A stretch of DNA of 64,000 bases from Salminus brasiliensis (taxonomy: Eukaryota > Chordata > Actinopteri > Characiformes > Bryconidae), in assembly GCF_030463535.1 (NCBI RefSeq), contig NC_132878.1, positions 96,577,091 through 96,641,090 on the forward strand, in the 5' to 3' direction. Position numbers and translations under genes: made by a program. Under the pieces are notes generated by a model that had not been told where the DNA came from, searched no databases, and was given only the letters and a program-made list of their open reading frames with translations. Shown here piece after piece: positions 1 through 21,930 of the stretch. Positions within the stretch are counted from its first letter, which is position 1, and each line of letters opens with the position of its first letter.

Positions 1-716
1 TGCTCTAAATTTGCTTTACAAAATTAGCACTTAATTAACTCATATTATACTTACCTATGCAGTTATGTTTTAGGGGCTGGACACGTTCATCTTTAGTGTA
101 CCCTCCTGTTCATGCACACACAAATACAAATCTCTTTGACAATGCAACAAATGTATCAATGTGTACACAGTAGTCAATGCCAGAGAATAATGATTTTGTT
201 TGTAATGATAAAAAAATATCAAAAGCACCAATGAATTGCATTTACATCTACGTTATCTGCTCTTATCATTAAATCCTTAAGCATGCAAAATAACAAAACA
301 TTTCAGAAGCTAACTACATCGACATTAGGCAATTTTAAATGAACACACAGCAAAAACAATTAAAGTTTAGACTCTGCTTTCATGGCCTTTCCACTATCAA
401 TCTCTAGCTAAACCTCTCTATTTCACTGCATTTTCTGTTGTCAGTGCAGGAATATCAAACTCACTCAAACTAAATGTGAATATGGGAAATACAAGTTTAA
501 ACACACTGTAAAGTACCAAGAAAATAACTATAGTTTAACCAAGTTTAGACATTAACAACTATTATGGGTATTTAGATGTAAAATAACGTTACCTAATTAG
601 CCTAACTTAAGTTAACTTTCTTCTTTAACGTTGGCTAGGCAAAGTAAACGGACAAACTACCAGTTTTATTTACCTCAAAAACGAACTACAATTAAACTAT
701 TTTTAAATATACTCAC
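1..716. other. AT-rich non-coding stretch
   Basis: No convincing exon or recognisable repeat was found. On the minus strand a GTAAGT donor follows a short open stretch near 57-110, but its phase does not fit the exon ending at 717. If the minus-strand gene is real, this is probably its second intron. Confidence 0.4.
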
Positions 717-1053
717 CAAATTACACTTCCAAGCATGAGAGCAGCAGCCACAGTAAGGAGAATGAAGACCGCTGGGACTTGTGTTGCACTATGAGAGTTC
801 AGCAGGTCAGCAGCGCTCGCGCTCTCTCTCTCCCTCCAGGTGCTGTTAACGAGGCGCGCGAGATGGAGTTCAAAAAACGTGCGCGCACTTCAAAATAGCT
901 CCCCTTAATAAAAAAAACATCACTTGCCGCAAATTATGCCAGTGTTTAGAACAAAAACATGTACTTATCCAGAGAAAGAGAGTAAATTAACTGTTTCTTT
1001 TTTAAAAACTGCTAATAAACTTATTTTCCCTCACCAACCGCACTGTCCGCCAT
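717..1053 (-). CDS. Candidate first two coding exons of a gene leaving the window leftward (partial)
   Basis: On the minus strand an ATG at 1053-1051 lies in a strong Kozak context (AAACATGGCGG). It is followed by five codons (ADSAV) and a GTGAGG donor, giving exon 1 as 1053-1035 (19 nt, phase 1). A second open exon can start at 777 or 771 after AG and runs to 717, followed by a GTGAGT donor. Joined in phase, it adds a hydrophobic stretch rich in V, F, I, L and A with no charge, like a signal anchor or membrane helix, ending at a W codon. I do not recognise the protein. No third exon in the right phase was found in positions 1-716. The acceptor's pyrimidine tract is weak. The promoter context is better supported than the exon model. 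Confidence 0.35.
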
Positions 1054-1140
1054 GTTTGTTCAGAAATCCCAGTATGCTAATTAGACGGCTATAACCAATG
1101 GGCATGCAGGAGCGCATTGCGTCAGACGCTCCGTAAATAT
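1036..1140 (-). promoter_or_regulatory. CpG-rich TATA-less promoter candidate with YY1-type start and CCAAT box
   Basis: The minus-strand sequence AACATGGCGGAC around 1043-1055 matches the YY1 motif that often overlaps the start codon of TATA-less housekeeping genes. A CCAAT box (plus-strand 1095-1099) lies about 40 bp upstream of that ATG. CpG-rich sequence at 800-900 falls in the inferred first intron. This contrasts with the AT-rich, CpG-poor remainder of the window. Confidence 0.4.
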
Positions 1141-1478
1141 TAAATGAAAAACAATGAGTTTAGTGATTGTCTTTACTTGAACACATTGAGCTTGTTGAGA
1201 TTAAAACTTGAATATCGTTCTATGAACTTGAATGTTTTAAGCTGTTTGAACTGTTTTGCAGTTTTGCTTACAAATAGAATAATTTTAATGAGTTCACCAC
1301 ACTGTCAGGGAATACAGTGTACTAATGTAAGAAATAAAGATGTAATCCAGAGATTACAACTGGGTGTTGTGTATGTGTAACTGGAAGAGTACAGGTTCAG
1401 GTATGTATGCTGAGGGAGACCAGTGTGGTGTTGTAAACAGCATCACGTGTAAACAAGGTTTTGAGTCCAGTAATGAAT

Positions 1479-1716
1479 ATAGCAGCTAGTGCTCATGTAG
1501 AGAGAAGAGTAAATCAGCTAGTGCTCAGGTTAAGAGAAGAGTATAGCAGCTAGTGCTCAGGTTAAGAGAAGAGTATAGCAGCTAGTGCTCAGGCAAAGAG
1601 AAGAGTAAATCAGCTAGTGCTCAGGTTAAGAGAAGAGTATAGCAGCTAGTGCTCAGGTTAAGAGAAGAGTATAGCAGCTAGTGCTCAGGCAAAGAGAAGA
1701 GTATAGCAGCTTATGT
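1479..1716. repeat. Minisatellite, about 32-bp unit, about 7 copies
   Basis: Tandem units contain CAGCTAGTGCTCAGG followed by TTAAGAGAAGAGTAT or close variants (CAAAGAGAAGAGTA). The array abuts the 3' end of the degraded LINE at 1730-2340 and may derive from its 3' untranslated region. Confidence 0.85.
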
Positions 1717-1729
1717 ACAGAGAGGGAGT

Positions 1730-2340
1730 TCCGATTGAAGTGCAGCGTGCAGGCAGGCCCTGAGCTGGTGGAGTTGAGTGGCGATATGATGAGTGAGCTG
1801 GAAGTATAAAATAGACTTAGAAGATAGATTGAATCAGTAGCAGTCCAGTTTAACAGCATGTGAGAAGAAACTGTTCTTGAATCTGGTGGTTCTAGCTCTG
1901 ATTTTCCTGTAACTCTTTTCAGATGGCAGGGGTTTGAACAGGAAGTGGCTAGTGTAAGTGGGGTCAAAAGAGATTCTGAATGCTTTCCTCTGACATCTCT
2001 TGTAGAGGTCCTATATGGGTGGGAGCTCTGCAGTGGTGACTATTCCATTCCAGATACTATGATGCAGCTGGTCAGGATACTCTTCACAGTGGACTTGTAG
2101 AGGTTGCGTAGGAGCTGTTGTTGCAGGTTGACTCTCTTCAGCTGTCGAAGGAAGTGGAGGCGTTGTTGAGCCTTCCTGGCGATGTATGATGTGTTAAGTG
2201 ATCAGGTGAGGTCCACAGATATGTGGACACTGAGGAACTTGAAGCTCAACCGTTGTTGAGGCTCAGGGGTGTGTGCACTATGCTTCCACTCCAAAAGTCA
2301 ACAGTCAGCTACCTGATATTGTTAAGCTTGAGGGAGAGGT
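1730..2340 (-). mobile_element. 5'-truncated, degraded LINE 3' fragment (reverse transcriptase C-terminus)
   Basis: Minus-strand translation near 2190-2128 gives ARKAQQRLHFLRQLKR, the motif that follows the RT domain in the LINEs at 35431-37615 and 45155-48289 of this window. Further on, a K-x-x-R-x-R-x-x-R-F-x-N-S-F-F motif near 1930-1860 matches the conserved C-terminus of these ORFs. Stops and frameshifts interrupt it. Confidence 0.7.
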
Positions 2341-2830
2341 TGCTGTAAGTGCGCCAATCTGATGGTGCAATGGTGGCAAATCTGAAAAAAGACCTATTTT
2401 ACAACCTGTGTGCATTCATGTCCCACAATGGGTGATTGATAACAGGGTTGTGGGTTTGGGGCACTGTCCACTATGTGTATGATGTGTATGTGTATGTGTG
2501 TTTACTGCACGGATGGGTTGAAGGCAGAAGCCAAATTCCATCTGTGTCACAGATGGGGTATATGGTTGTCTTGTCTTGACTTGTTTAGTCTTAAATTAAT
2601 TAAAAATAGCTTAAAGAATTTGCTTATGGCTCTTATCTGTTTGTACTAAAAATGGGTTCTTTGACTATGTGCTACCTAATGCTGTTTTAAAAAGTTCTAT
2701 AAAGAACCGTCTACATGAGATTGTACATGAACAATGGTTGATGAACAGGCAAAGAACCATTCTCAGCGTCTAATTTCCTGACTGATTTCTTTAATTTTGT
2801 TTCATCATTTCTTGTTCTCATGTTTTCCAG
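2341..2830. other. Non-coding flank upstream of the R1 V exon, with a decayed SINE-like piece
   Basis: A B-box-like stretch (GGGTTGTGGGTTTG, near 2443) and a later GATGGGTTGAAGGC resemble the tRNA-derived SINE at 23087-23362, but the match is poor. No signal-peptide exon like those of R2 to R6 is visible here, so R1 lacks its first exon within the window. Confidence 0.4.
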
Positions 2831-3539
2831 GTGTTCTCTCAGACAGCAGTGAATGGGGTGTAAAATATCCAGGGCCGATCTGTGCTGTGAGAGGATCTAA
2901 TGTCATAATTTCCTGCAATTATTTATATCCTAAACCACATAAAGTGCAAACAGTTCTGTGGTGCTCAATGAAGTCAAACAGTGGACTCTGTCATAATCCA
3001 CCGTACGTTTATAACAGCAGATCTCCTGATGCTTCAGACGTCTTCCAGTACACTAAAGACAAAACGAAAAACTGTACTTTACTGATCAGTAATGTACAGT
3101 TCAGTCATTCTGCAGTGTACAAATTCAGATTTATAACTAATAAGTATGAAGGTAAATGGACAGGTACACCTGGAGTGACTCTTGAAGTTGGAGGTAAGCA
3201 CTCAGATTAATGTAAAGCTCCTCATTATTCATCTTTATTAAAATACCCCACTCATACTTCCTCTCTTTAGATACTTAATGAGCTCCAATTATCTTACAGC
3301 TCCACTCTATACAGTAGTGGTCAGACTAAAGGTCATGGCAATATTGGGCTCCCAGTTATTTTCTTTGAGCTGTTCCTCTCTGTGCTACATAAAAAAGGTT
3401 TGATTGACAGCACCCATTGGATTGAACAACATACAGTACAATTGGAAAGTCCTAGGATATCTGAGAAGGATGGTTGTAGATCTACACAAGTTAGGTCTAC
3501 ACGTCTCTTGGAGCCAGACGAATTGGGACACCTGCTCAT

Positions 3540-4025
3540 TCATTGCTTCTTTTAAAATCAAGGGTTTTATAAAGAGTTAATCCTGCTTGTGTTAGAGTAA
3601 CTGTCTCTACCATCCAGGGACGAAGGCTTTCTACTAGATTTTGGAGGAGCATTGCATTCAGCAACAAGAGCATTAGTGATGTCATTAGTGATGTTGGAAG
3701 AGCACCACTCCACTTCATCCCTAATTCCCTAGCTCATCCCAAAAGTACTGGATGGAGCTCCACCATCCATCATTCCAGAGAACACAGTTCCTCCACTGCC
3801 CCACAGCTCCTCAATGCTGGGGGGCTTTATACCCCTCTAGCCCATGTCTGGCATTAGGCAGCATGGTGCCAATAGATTCATGGTGTTTATCTGCTTCAGA
3901 AAGTCCTATTCTATTGGCAGAACTTATTCTCTACAGGGACTAGACAAGCTGTGCCAACAATGGGTGCAACTTAAAGTAGATGAATTCATTCATTAGAAGG
4001 GGTGTCCACAAACATTTGGACATAT
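3540..4025. mobile_element. Non-autonomous DNA-transposon-like repeat, class uncertain
   Basis: The end sequence GGGGTGTCCACAAACATTTG (3998-4017) recurs inverted near 20568-20605 and 50065-50105 (GTTCGTGGACACCCCATC and similar), next to other repeat sequence. Part of the interior (GGCATTAGGCA, near 3851) recurs near 33060-33120. No open reading frame is conserved. Confidence 0.55.
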
Positions 4026-4337
4026 GGCTTGGATGAAAATAATAAAGGGAGAGGACTTCCTCAAAACCTTTCAGCAGAACCTCAAACTATCAGCCAGACA
4101 GTTAAGTGTTTCAACAGGACAGTGGACACAAACACACATCAGAGGTGGTTGTGGACTGGACAAACCAGGCTAAGCTTTTGGAATGGCCTTCCCAAACTGT
4201 ACTAGGAAACCAACAAATTTAACTGAATTCTACAAACTATTCTAAAGAACAGTGGTCAGTTATCCACCTAGAGTTCTACCAGAGGATGGTTGATGGCTAC
4301 CAAAAGTGCCTGATTAAGGAACATGCTATAGGATTTT

Positions 4338-4884
4338 TAACCTTCAATGTCCCTAAATTCAGCCATGTCACTCCACTGCTGCGTTCTCTCCACTGGCTTC
4401 CTGTAGCTGCTTCCCGCATCAGATTCAAAACCCTGACGCTGGCCTACAAAGCCAAGACTGGACCAGCCCCTCTGTACTTGATGGCAATGGTCAAAAGCCG
4501 GTCTGCACCAAGAGCCCTTCGAGCTTCAAGTACGGCTCGGCTCGACCCGCCATCCCTCAAAATCCACGGAAGACAAGTGTCCAGGCTTTTTTCTGTCCTG
4601 GCACCAAAGTGGTGGAACGAGCTTCCCCTGGGTGTCCGAACGGCCGAGTCACTCGCTGTCTTCAAACGCAAACTGAAGACCCACCTCTTCAGAAAGTACT
4701 TGGGCGAATAGAGTACTATGGTCACCTTATTGTCTTGTGTTTAGCAATGTCTAAGCTTAGAGGTATCTTTTGAATTATTAGCCTATTCTAACTAGCTAAT
4801 GTTTTTTCTTGGGTAAATAGCAAAGCACTTTGTAAGTCGCTCTGGATAAGAGCGTCTGCTAAATGCCATAAATGTAAATGTAAC
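4338..4884 (+). mobile_element. L2-clade LINE, 3' fragment
   Basis: The sequence parallels the last part of the L2 element at 59413-61645, including HWLPVAAS, KAKTGPAPLYL, PKWWNELPLG and the 3' end GTAAGTCGCTCTGGATAAGA followed by TAAATGTAAATG repeats. The frame stays open to a stop at 4709-4711. It lies in the V-C2 intron of R1. Confidence 0.9.
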
Positions 4885-5089
4885 CCTATATCAAAGCTGG
4901 ATGTATACATTTGACCCTATGCTGACTTCAGAAACTGACCCAATCTGGAAAAAAAACTAGTGTCACTCATTATATCCCAGAAAAAGAACAGTTCAAAGAA
5001 GTAACTGAAAGCCCAATATTACCATGATTTTGTACTGTGGAAATTTCCCACCATGACTTCAGTTCATCAGCCCCACCCTGTCCCATTCA

Positions 5090-5395
5090 TCACTGGTCAC
5101 TTTCTGACTACAGGACCACTTCTCAGCACATCAGTAACACTCACATGGTAGTGTACATGGTTGTGTGTGTGTGGTGCTGGTACGAGTGCATCAGGTACGT
5201 CAGTGTTACTGCTAGGTTGAGAGCGGGTCCACCACCCAAAAACATCCAGACAAGAGAAACTGACCATTGATGAAGGGCTAGAGGACGGCCAACACACATC
5301 GTACATCAACAGATGAGCTACAGTCTCTAACTGAACACCGGCAAGGTGGAGCTAGAAGAGAGGGGTTTCTGATAAAGTGTCCAGTTAGGGTATGT
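5090..5395. mobile_element. MITE-like repeat, copy 1 (V-C2 intron of R1)
   Basis: It contains the motifs GGTGGAGCTAGAAGAGAGGG and TTTCTGATAAAGTG, shared with copies at 12215, 28495, 40320 and 57530. In R1, R2, R3 and R5 the copy lies at the same position just upstream of the C2 exon, so the insertion predates the gene duplications. There is no coding capacity. Confidence 0.8.
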
Positions 5396-5849
5396 AAATA
5401 AAGCAATAATAGTGGGTCAGTTTTCATCAATGTGTTCTGAAATCAGCAGACTGGTTTAATGTGGAGATGCTCTCCTAACCCTGATGTCCTCATGTGGACT
5501 CTCTCCTGCTCTCTGAAAGCTCTGCAGGTGATCAGACAGTCTGGAAACGGGACTCTAAAGGAAGGAGACTCTGTAAACCTGACTTGTGCTGTGAACTGCT
5601 CTCACAGCTCTCCACAGTTTGTGTGATTTAAGGACAGCGAGCGTTTACCTGCATCAGGCTCCGTTCTCCACCTTCCTGCTGTAACCGTGGAGGATTCTGG
5701 GAATTATTCCTGTGCTTTGAAGACAGACGAGGCTGTGAGATCTGAAACACTCAGCGTCAGCGTTGAAGGTAAGTCAGTTGCGCATAATCGTCTTGAAAAA
5801 AAATCAAATGAAGAAAAAAAATATATACAGTTAAGTTAAATATAGTTAA

Positions 5850-6170
5850 GCTATGTTGTAGGTGCTTGCTATGGTGTACCAGTTGGTTTTCTATGGAATT
5901 GCTAAGTGGTTGCTAGGTGGTTGCTAGGGCATTGCTAAGTGAGTGATTTGGTGTTGCTGAGGTGTTTTATGGTGTTGCCAGGATTTTGTTAGGTGGTTGT
6001 TTGGCAGTTGCTATGGTATCCTGGGTAGTTGCTATGGTGTTGCCATGCTACTGCTAGTTGGACACTATGGTTTTGCTAGGTGGTTTGTAGGTAGTTGCTA
6101 AGGTACCCCAGGTGGTTGCCAAGTGGTTGTTGTGCTACTTTATGTAGTTGTCTGAGTGCTACTAGTGTAT
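5850..6170. repeat. Degenerate GTTGCTA-type repeat
   Basis: Irregular tandem units such as TGGTTGCTAGG and GGTGTTGC, typical of fish simple-repeat sequence. It follows the R1 C2 exon. Confidence 0.7.
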
Positions 6171-6239
6171 TTGTATCATCATGACATAAGAAGTGTACAC
6201 AAACGTATATAGACACCATTTATTCCTGTGGCAGGAACC

Positions 6240-6660
6240 ATGCATCTGATCAAAAAGCTGTAAACTGTAAACTCCACTTTCATCCAAATCCCACACATTT
6301 AATCCCAAACCCCACCCCCCAACTCCTACCCATCATCCCAAACCCACACCCATCATCCCAAAGCCCACACATTTAATCCCAAACCCCACACCTTTCACCC
6401 CAACTCCTACCCATCATCCCAAACCCACACCCATCATCCCAAAGCCCACACATTTAATCCCAAACCCCACACCTTTCACCCCAACACCACCCAACCTGTA
6501 TATCCAATTCTGCCAGAAAAAGAAGACTTCCCAAACCCCCCACCCCCATCCTATACCATTCCCTTAACATCCCAACCCCTTCTCTCATCTTGCTTCACCA
6601 CTTTCATTCAAACCCAAACACAATAACCTAATAAAGCTGTTTTCCCAACCACAATCTTAC
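6240..6660. repeat. C-rich minisatellite related to the 58.8-62.1 kb array
   Basis: Units such as CATCCCAAACCCACAC and TTTAATCCCAAACCCCACAC are repeated. The same kind of array, much larger, lies between R5 and R6, which supports homology of the R1-R2 and R5-R6 intervals. Confidence 0.8.
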
Positions 6661-7149
6661 CCATCCAACCTCGTTATCTAGTTCCAAAAACTGGACCTTC
6701 GAGCAATCCACCGATTGCTTTCCAGCTCAGTGAAAGCCCTATCATCTAAAACTAGGTGGTCTTTCAATCCTTACTCATACTTGCTCAACTCTCCTTTCAA
6801 GTTCACTACCCAGCAGCCATAGTTCCACATTGTGTTCAGTCAGATCCTAAAGACATCTGGATCACAGTCCAAACCATGACATACCAATGTTTTCAGCATG
6901 TTCTACCTGCATCCAAACCTAGTCCAAGACCTCAGAACAGTTCCTTAGTCAGGGTCTGGCCTTCTACCTCAAAGCAGAAGCCGCCAAGCCGCCTTTTCCC
7001 TTCCTCTTCCAGCCTCAACTCATATTATTGATGCTGACCTTCATATCTAGCAAGGTGGAGTTTGTAATTTCCACTCCACTCGTTTTTAAACTGCAGTCAT
7101 AGCATGACTTTCACTTCAACTGACACCAGATCTTCTTTTCTGATTATCT

Positions 7150-7303
7150 GAAAGGAAAGACGGTTGTGGTCTTTGAGTTGTAGACTTCTTCTTTTATGAC
7201 ATTCTTAAGAACAGCTCTCCTAGTTCTCTCAGCCTTAAAGAGAACCACACAGTCACAGAACCTTCACTAGGTGTTGAGACGAGACTCGTGCTCCAGAGGA
7301 GGG
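7150..7303 (+). promoter_or_regulatory. R2 proximal promoter / 5' UTR candidate
   Basis: The 150 bp before the R2 start are conserved upstream of the R3, R4, R5 and R6 signal exons: a GTTGTGG motif, TTTTATGACATTCTTAAG, AGAACCACA and ACCTTCACTA. TGTGGT at 7165-7170 is a RUNX core motif. No clear TATA box is seen. Confidence 0.5.
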
Positions 7304-18343
<11,040 letters not shown>

Positions 18344-18639
18344 TCACAGCTCCACACATCATTTAACCACAAAGTGCACGGCCTCACTGGATATGATTAT
18401 AAAACTAAAGGTTAAGTTTTTCTTTGTGAAGCACTAAACTGAGAATAATTGTAATGTGATGTGTTTTGCTGATCTATAGGTTCATTATTTAATTGACAGT
18501 GTCATTATTTCTTTATTCTAATTTTAATCCAGTTAAGAATGGCTTCAGAAACAATTGCTATGGATTAGTTTAATTTAGTAACACATTCCTATTTTCACCA
18601 TACCGCCAATTATAAGCTTATTGCTTGCTTGGTGCTATA

Positions 18640-19680
18640 TGAGCTAGTCTAAAAGCTTGTTTTTAAAGTACTGTGGATCTGTGTACACATCCATTAGAAG
18701 CATCTGCTTCTTGAATTTGCCAACAGCTAGATGCACCTGATACTGTAGCATCCAGAGGACATGGAATCCCTCCAGCTTCTGTTCGCTCAGGACCAGAATG
18801 TACCATTGTATCTGGAGCATCCTCATTTGTTGGGAGTTCTCCACACTTTATGGCTCTGATAGCTAGTGTGACAAAATCATCCACATTAGCCTCACCTCTT
18901 ACCCATGCTGATGTGGTTTGTGGTAGTGGGAGCATCCACTGCAGGGCAGGGTGTTCAGATTTCTTCAGATTGCCTGCTAGCAGCCACATATTGACTTTAG
19001 CCCCTTTCTCAACAGCTTATCAGTGTTACCATTTTCCATGCCAGGCTGATGTTTAATTTCTAAATAATCCTGCCCTAGTTCTTTTAGCTACCTTCTGGAT
19101 GCTTGAAATGAGCTCAAAAACAATCCCCTGACCGCTAGAATATCCTGGGGGTGTTACATAATCCGAATAGCATCCTTGTGTATTCGTACTTGTGTATGCA
19201 TCCTTCAGAGTAAGCTCATTAAACTTCCTACAGCCAATACACCATCTGGCTCCAGCATCTTTTTTCAGACAAGGACTACTGGGGATGCCCACTCAGAAAC
19301 TAAATGGACCACTATGCCAGTATCCAGTATTACTGTAAATCCTACCAGTCTTTGACATGTTGGATGTCTGGCAAGTCATGCATTGCCAGTGTCTATGCAT
19401 TGGGTCACAGTGCTCACTTAGGCCAGAACTTGCAGACATTAAAAACGTATGCAGGTGGGGGTGCAGGTCCAGGGCACTGTAAAGCATTAGGTGATGCACT
19501 GACTGCAGGGGGGATTATTGTTTGTCTGCTCACAGTGATTGTGGTCCAAATCATAATCCAGCCATTTTGCATCATAGTTGTTGGTAGGGGTTCCTCTTCA
19601 GGGAACTGAACTTTACATAGCTTTCCAGGATGAGGTGGACATGTCTCAATAAGTATTCCCAAGGGCACATGCACTTAGAA
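18640..19680 (-). mobile_element. Ty3/gypsy-type pol remnant, copy 1
   Basis: The minus-strand frame at 19292-19053 reads GIPSSPCLKKDAG and CRKFNELTLKDAY, recognisable as the start of a gypsy reverse transcriptase. The continuation that is present in copy 2 is missing here (frame disrupted near 19195). The adjacent frame at 18989-18663 is conserved between the two copies, but I do not recognise it. Non-functional. Confidence 0.6.
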
Positions 19681-20348
19681 AAGCTGGTACTAACAAGTGA
19701 CGAGCTGCATACTCAAATGAGCACTTTTCAGCCATTTGCACAAGGATCTCAGATGAAACACCATTTGCAAAACCTACAGGCTTGAGAACTGTCACTACAC
19801 CAGCCCACAGACATCACACTTGCTTTGCGGTAAGAAGGTGAAAGGTTTCATTTGCAGCACTTTGTATACTGTATGAATGGGAGCCACATACACAATCCAT
19901 CTTTACTGCCCACTCTGAGTCTCAAATAGTACCCTGCAAATATTCTCTATTCATTTTCTGAGAGCTCTGCCTATTAACATGACTGGTGTGTACTTCAAAT
20001 TATTTTCATCTTTTGTGCATTTATTTACATAACCACATTGCAATTTAAATGGGAGGTGTATCAACAATTTTGTCCACATGTGTATGTATATACAGGCTAA
20101 ATGTATATTTGCTATTACATGCGGAACTAGTTCTTACCCTTTCTTAGGTTCACTGGTCTTGCACACAGAAGCGTATATTACTCCTTCCTCCTGTAGCAGA
20201 GCTTCAGCATGCTGAGTAATCTTCTTGTCTAAAATCTTCTTTGTTCACCATGTGGGCTTTCTCTAGCCCATGAAAAATGCAGCAGCAGTAAGGTTTTTTT
20301 AAAAGAGAAACACTCATGGAAGTCAAGAGGTAGGGATGCCATCAAAGC
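19681..20348. other. Decayed repeat sequence with a Tc1 end (20050-20085)
   Basis: No gene is seen. TATCAACAATTTTGTCCACA near 20057 is the right terminus of a family-1 Tc1 whose body is absent. In the duplicate an internally deleted Tc1 ends at the equivalent place (49597). Confidence 0.5.
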
Positions 20349-20610
20349 CTAAGGACATGTGCAGGGCTCCTCCTCCAAAAGTGGACACCTACACCAAATT
20401 AAAGGAGGAGCCAGGACTCTTGGGTAAATGAGGCTGAGATGAGGGACTTTAGAACAATAGCACCCTCGCTGGAGAGACTGAGCTATAACTAAAAAGAGAA
20501 ATTGGTGGAGAATGCAGGCAAATATCTGTGTGGGCTGGATCAATTGGCCTGCAATTACACTATATGTACAAATGTTCGTGGACACCCCATCTAATGAATA
20601 TATTCAGCTC
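20349..20610. repeat. Non-autonomous repeat, same end as 3540-4025
   Basis: It carries CTCCAAAAGTGGACACCTAC and ACCCCATCTAATGAATATAT. Duplicated at 49860-50105. Followed to 20971 by AT-rich sequence without recognisable features. Confidence 0.5.
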
Positions 20611-20971
20611 CTTTACAGATGTGCAAATGCACACACACAACTTGTCTAGTCCCTCTGGAGAAGTATTGCCAATTTAACAAAATGACACTCTCTGTATTGA
20701 ACCCACAACCTCGGCATTGATAGCTCAGTGCTCTAACTGCTTAGCCAATGCTGCCCACTGAGTATGTGTCCTGGTTCTAGTTTGTTCTTTACATTGTATC
20801 CAGGTGTTATCAGCCCCACCCATCTGCTTGTCCTGACAATGACTATTGCTATAGACCTAAAAAAGTCTCTCTGCCCTGATACACATTACAATCCCCTTAA
20901 CCCCTTAAACAGAATACAACCGGCAGGCTGAAGGTCCTAATACACACTTCTATTTCCAGAGAACAGCCCTG

Positions 20972-21113
20972 CCAGTTTGTACAGAAGTCCCTGTAGTTAC
21001 TGAGTAATACACCTTAGTGTGCAATAAGCCTTGGAGTATTAAGCAACGATTGTTATGGTTGTGCATACTAAGGTGTATTACCCATTAGCTACAGGCACTT
21101 CTGTACAAACTGG
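20972..21113. repeat. Near-perfect long inverted repeat (fold-back/MITE), copy 1
   Basis: The left arm CCAGTTTGTACAGAAG, continuing through GTAATACACCTTAGT, pairs with the right arm CTAAGGTGTATTAC, continuing through CTTCTGTACAAACTGG. The arms are about 50 nt around a loop of about 40 nt. A copy lies at 50370-50523, where the arms extend further. Confidence 0.85.
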
Positions 21114-21248
21114 TGGGGCTATTCTTTGACAATAAGCTTTTTAAGTGTGTAGAACAGCAGCAGAACTTTGAATTGTGCTGAATTGTGTTTTTCTCTGTTT
21201 GGATCTTCTCTTGTGGTGTAAAATAAAACCATGCATCTCCACAGTGAG

Positions 21249-21924
21249 TCAAGTCAAGTCAAGTCAAGTGGGTTTATTGTCATTTCAACTACATACAGAG
21301 TACACAGTGAAACGAAACAACGTTCCTCCAGGACCATGGTGCAACATAGACAGTGCATACAAGACACAAGTGCAACACAAACAAACAAGTGCGGACAGAC
21401 AACACAGTACAGACAGAGGATAATAAATAATGACTGTAGTGTGCAAGTTGTGCAATGTGCGATAAATAGAGTCCAGTGAGGTAGTAAAGTTATTAGTGCA
21501 AATGCTTGTGCAAAAAAATGCTTCCCATGTTATCTGGGGTAAATGGTTGGAAAGAGAGAGAGAGGGAGAGTGTACATGTACCAGAAAGACATCAGTTCAG
21601 AAGTTGAGTTGTGTTGAGGAGTCTGATGGCTTGGGGGAAGAAGCTGTTGCAGAGTCTGGTCGTGTTGGACCGGATGCTGCGGTACCTTCTTCCTGATGGC
21701 AGGAGGGAGAACAGTCTGTGTGAAGGGTGGGTGGAGTCATCCACAATGCTGGTTGCTTTGCGGATGCAGCGGGTGGTGTAAATGTCCATGACGGAGGGGA
21801 GAGAGACTCCCCTGATGATCCTCTCAGCTGTCCTCACAATGCGTTGGAGGGACTTGCGGTCAGAGGCTGTGCAGGTCCCAAACCAGGCAGTGATGCAGCT
21901 GCTTAGGATGCTTAGGATGAGAGG
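21249..21924 (-). mobile_element. 5'-truncated LINE with 6-bp target duplication (AGTGAG)
   Basis: The 3' end is a GTCAA repeat followed by GGGTTTATTGTCATTTC. The minus-strand frame at 21837-21592 gives DIYTTRCIRKATSIVDD, LPSGRRYRSIRSNTTR and FFPQAIRLLN, the RT ORF C-terminus. AGTGAG flanks it at 21243-21248 and 21925-21930. The duplicate has the empty site at 50643-50648. Confidence 0.85.
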
Positions 21925-21930
21925 AGTGAG

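Larger units (their letters stand above)
2831..5768 (+). pseudogene. R1: Siglec/CD22-like receptor relic (V and C2 exons only)
   Basis: The V exon is 2831-3193 (363 nt, phase 1 to phase 1) with AG and GTAAGC splice sites. It encodes the family motifs WGVKY, ICAVRG, IISC, VLWCS, NCTLLI, YKFRF and GKWTG. The C2 exon is 5520-5768 and reads LTCAVNCSHSSPQF as in R2, but the conserved Trp codon of the C strand is TGA at 5624-5626, which stops translation. No signal exon lies upstream and no transmembrane exon before the R2 signal at 7304. The V exon is open and could be used only by unusual splicing. V belongs to the same subfamily as R2 and R4 (motif KVQ before LWC). Confidence 0.85.

Noticed and set aside
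57-110. Possible third exon of the minus-strand gene with a GTAAGT donor
   Set aside because: In the phase required by the exon ending at 717, every available acceptor gives an immediate stop.
1144-1380. A 78-codon frame on the + strand
   Set aside because: No domain, no splice context, and no counterpart in the rest of the window.
5520-5768. R1 C2 exon as a selenocysteine (TGA) site
   Set aside because: The codon replaces an invariant Ig Trp, and there is no reason to expect a SECIS element; R1 also lacks other exons.
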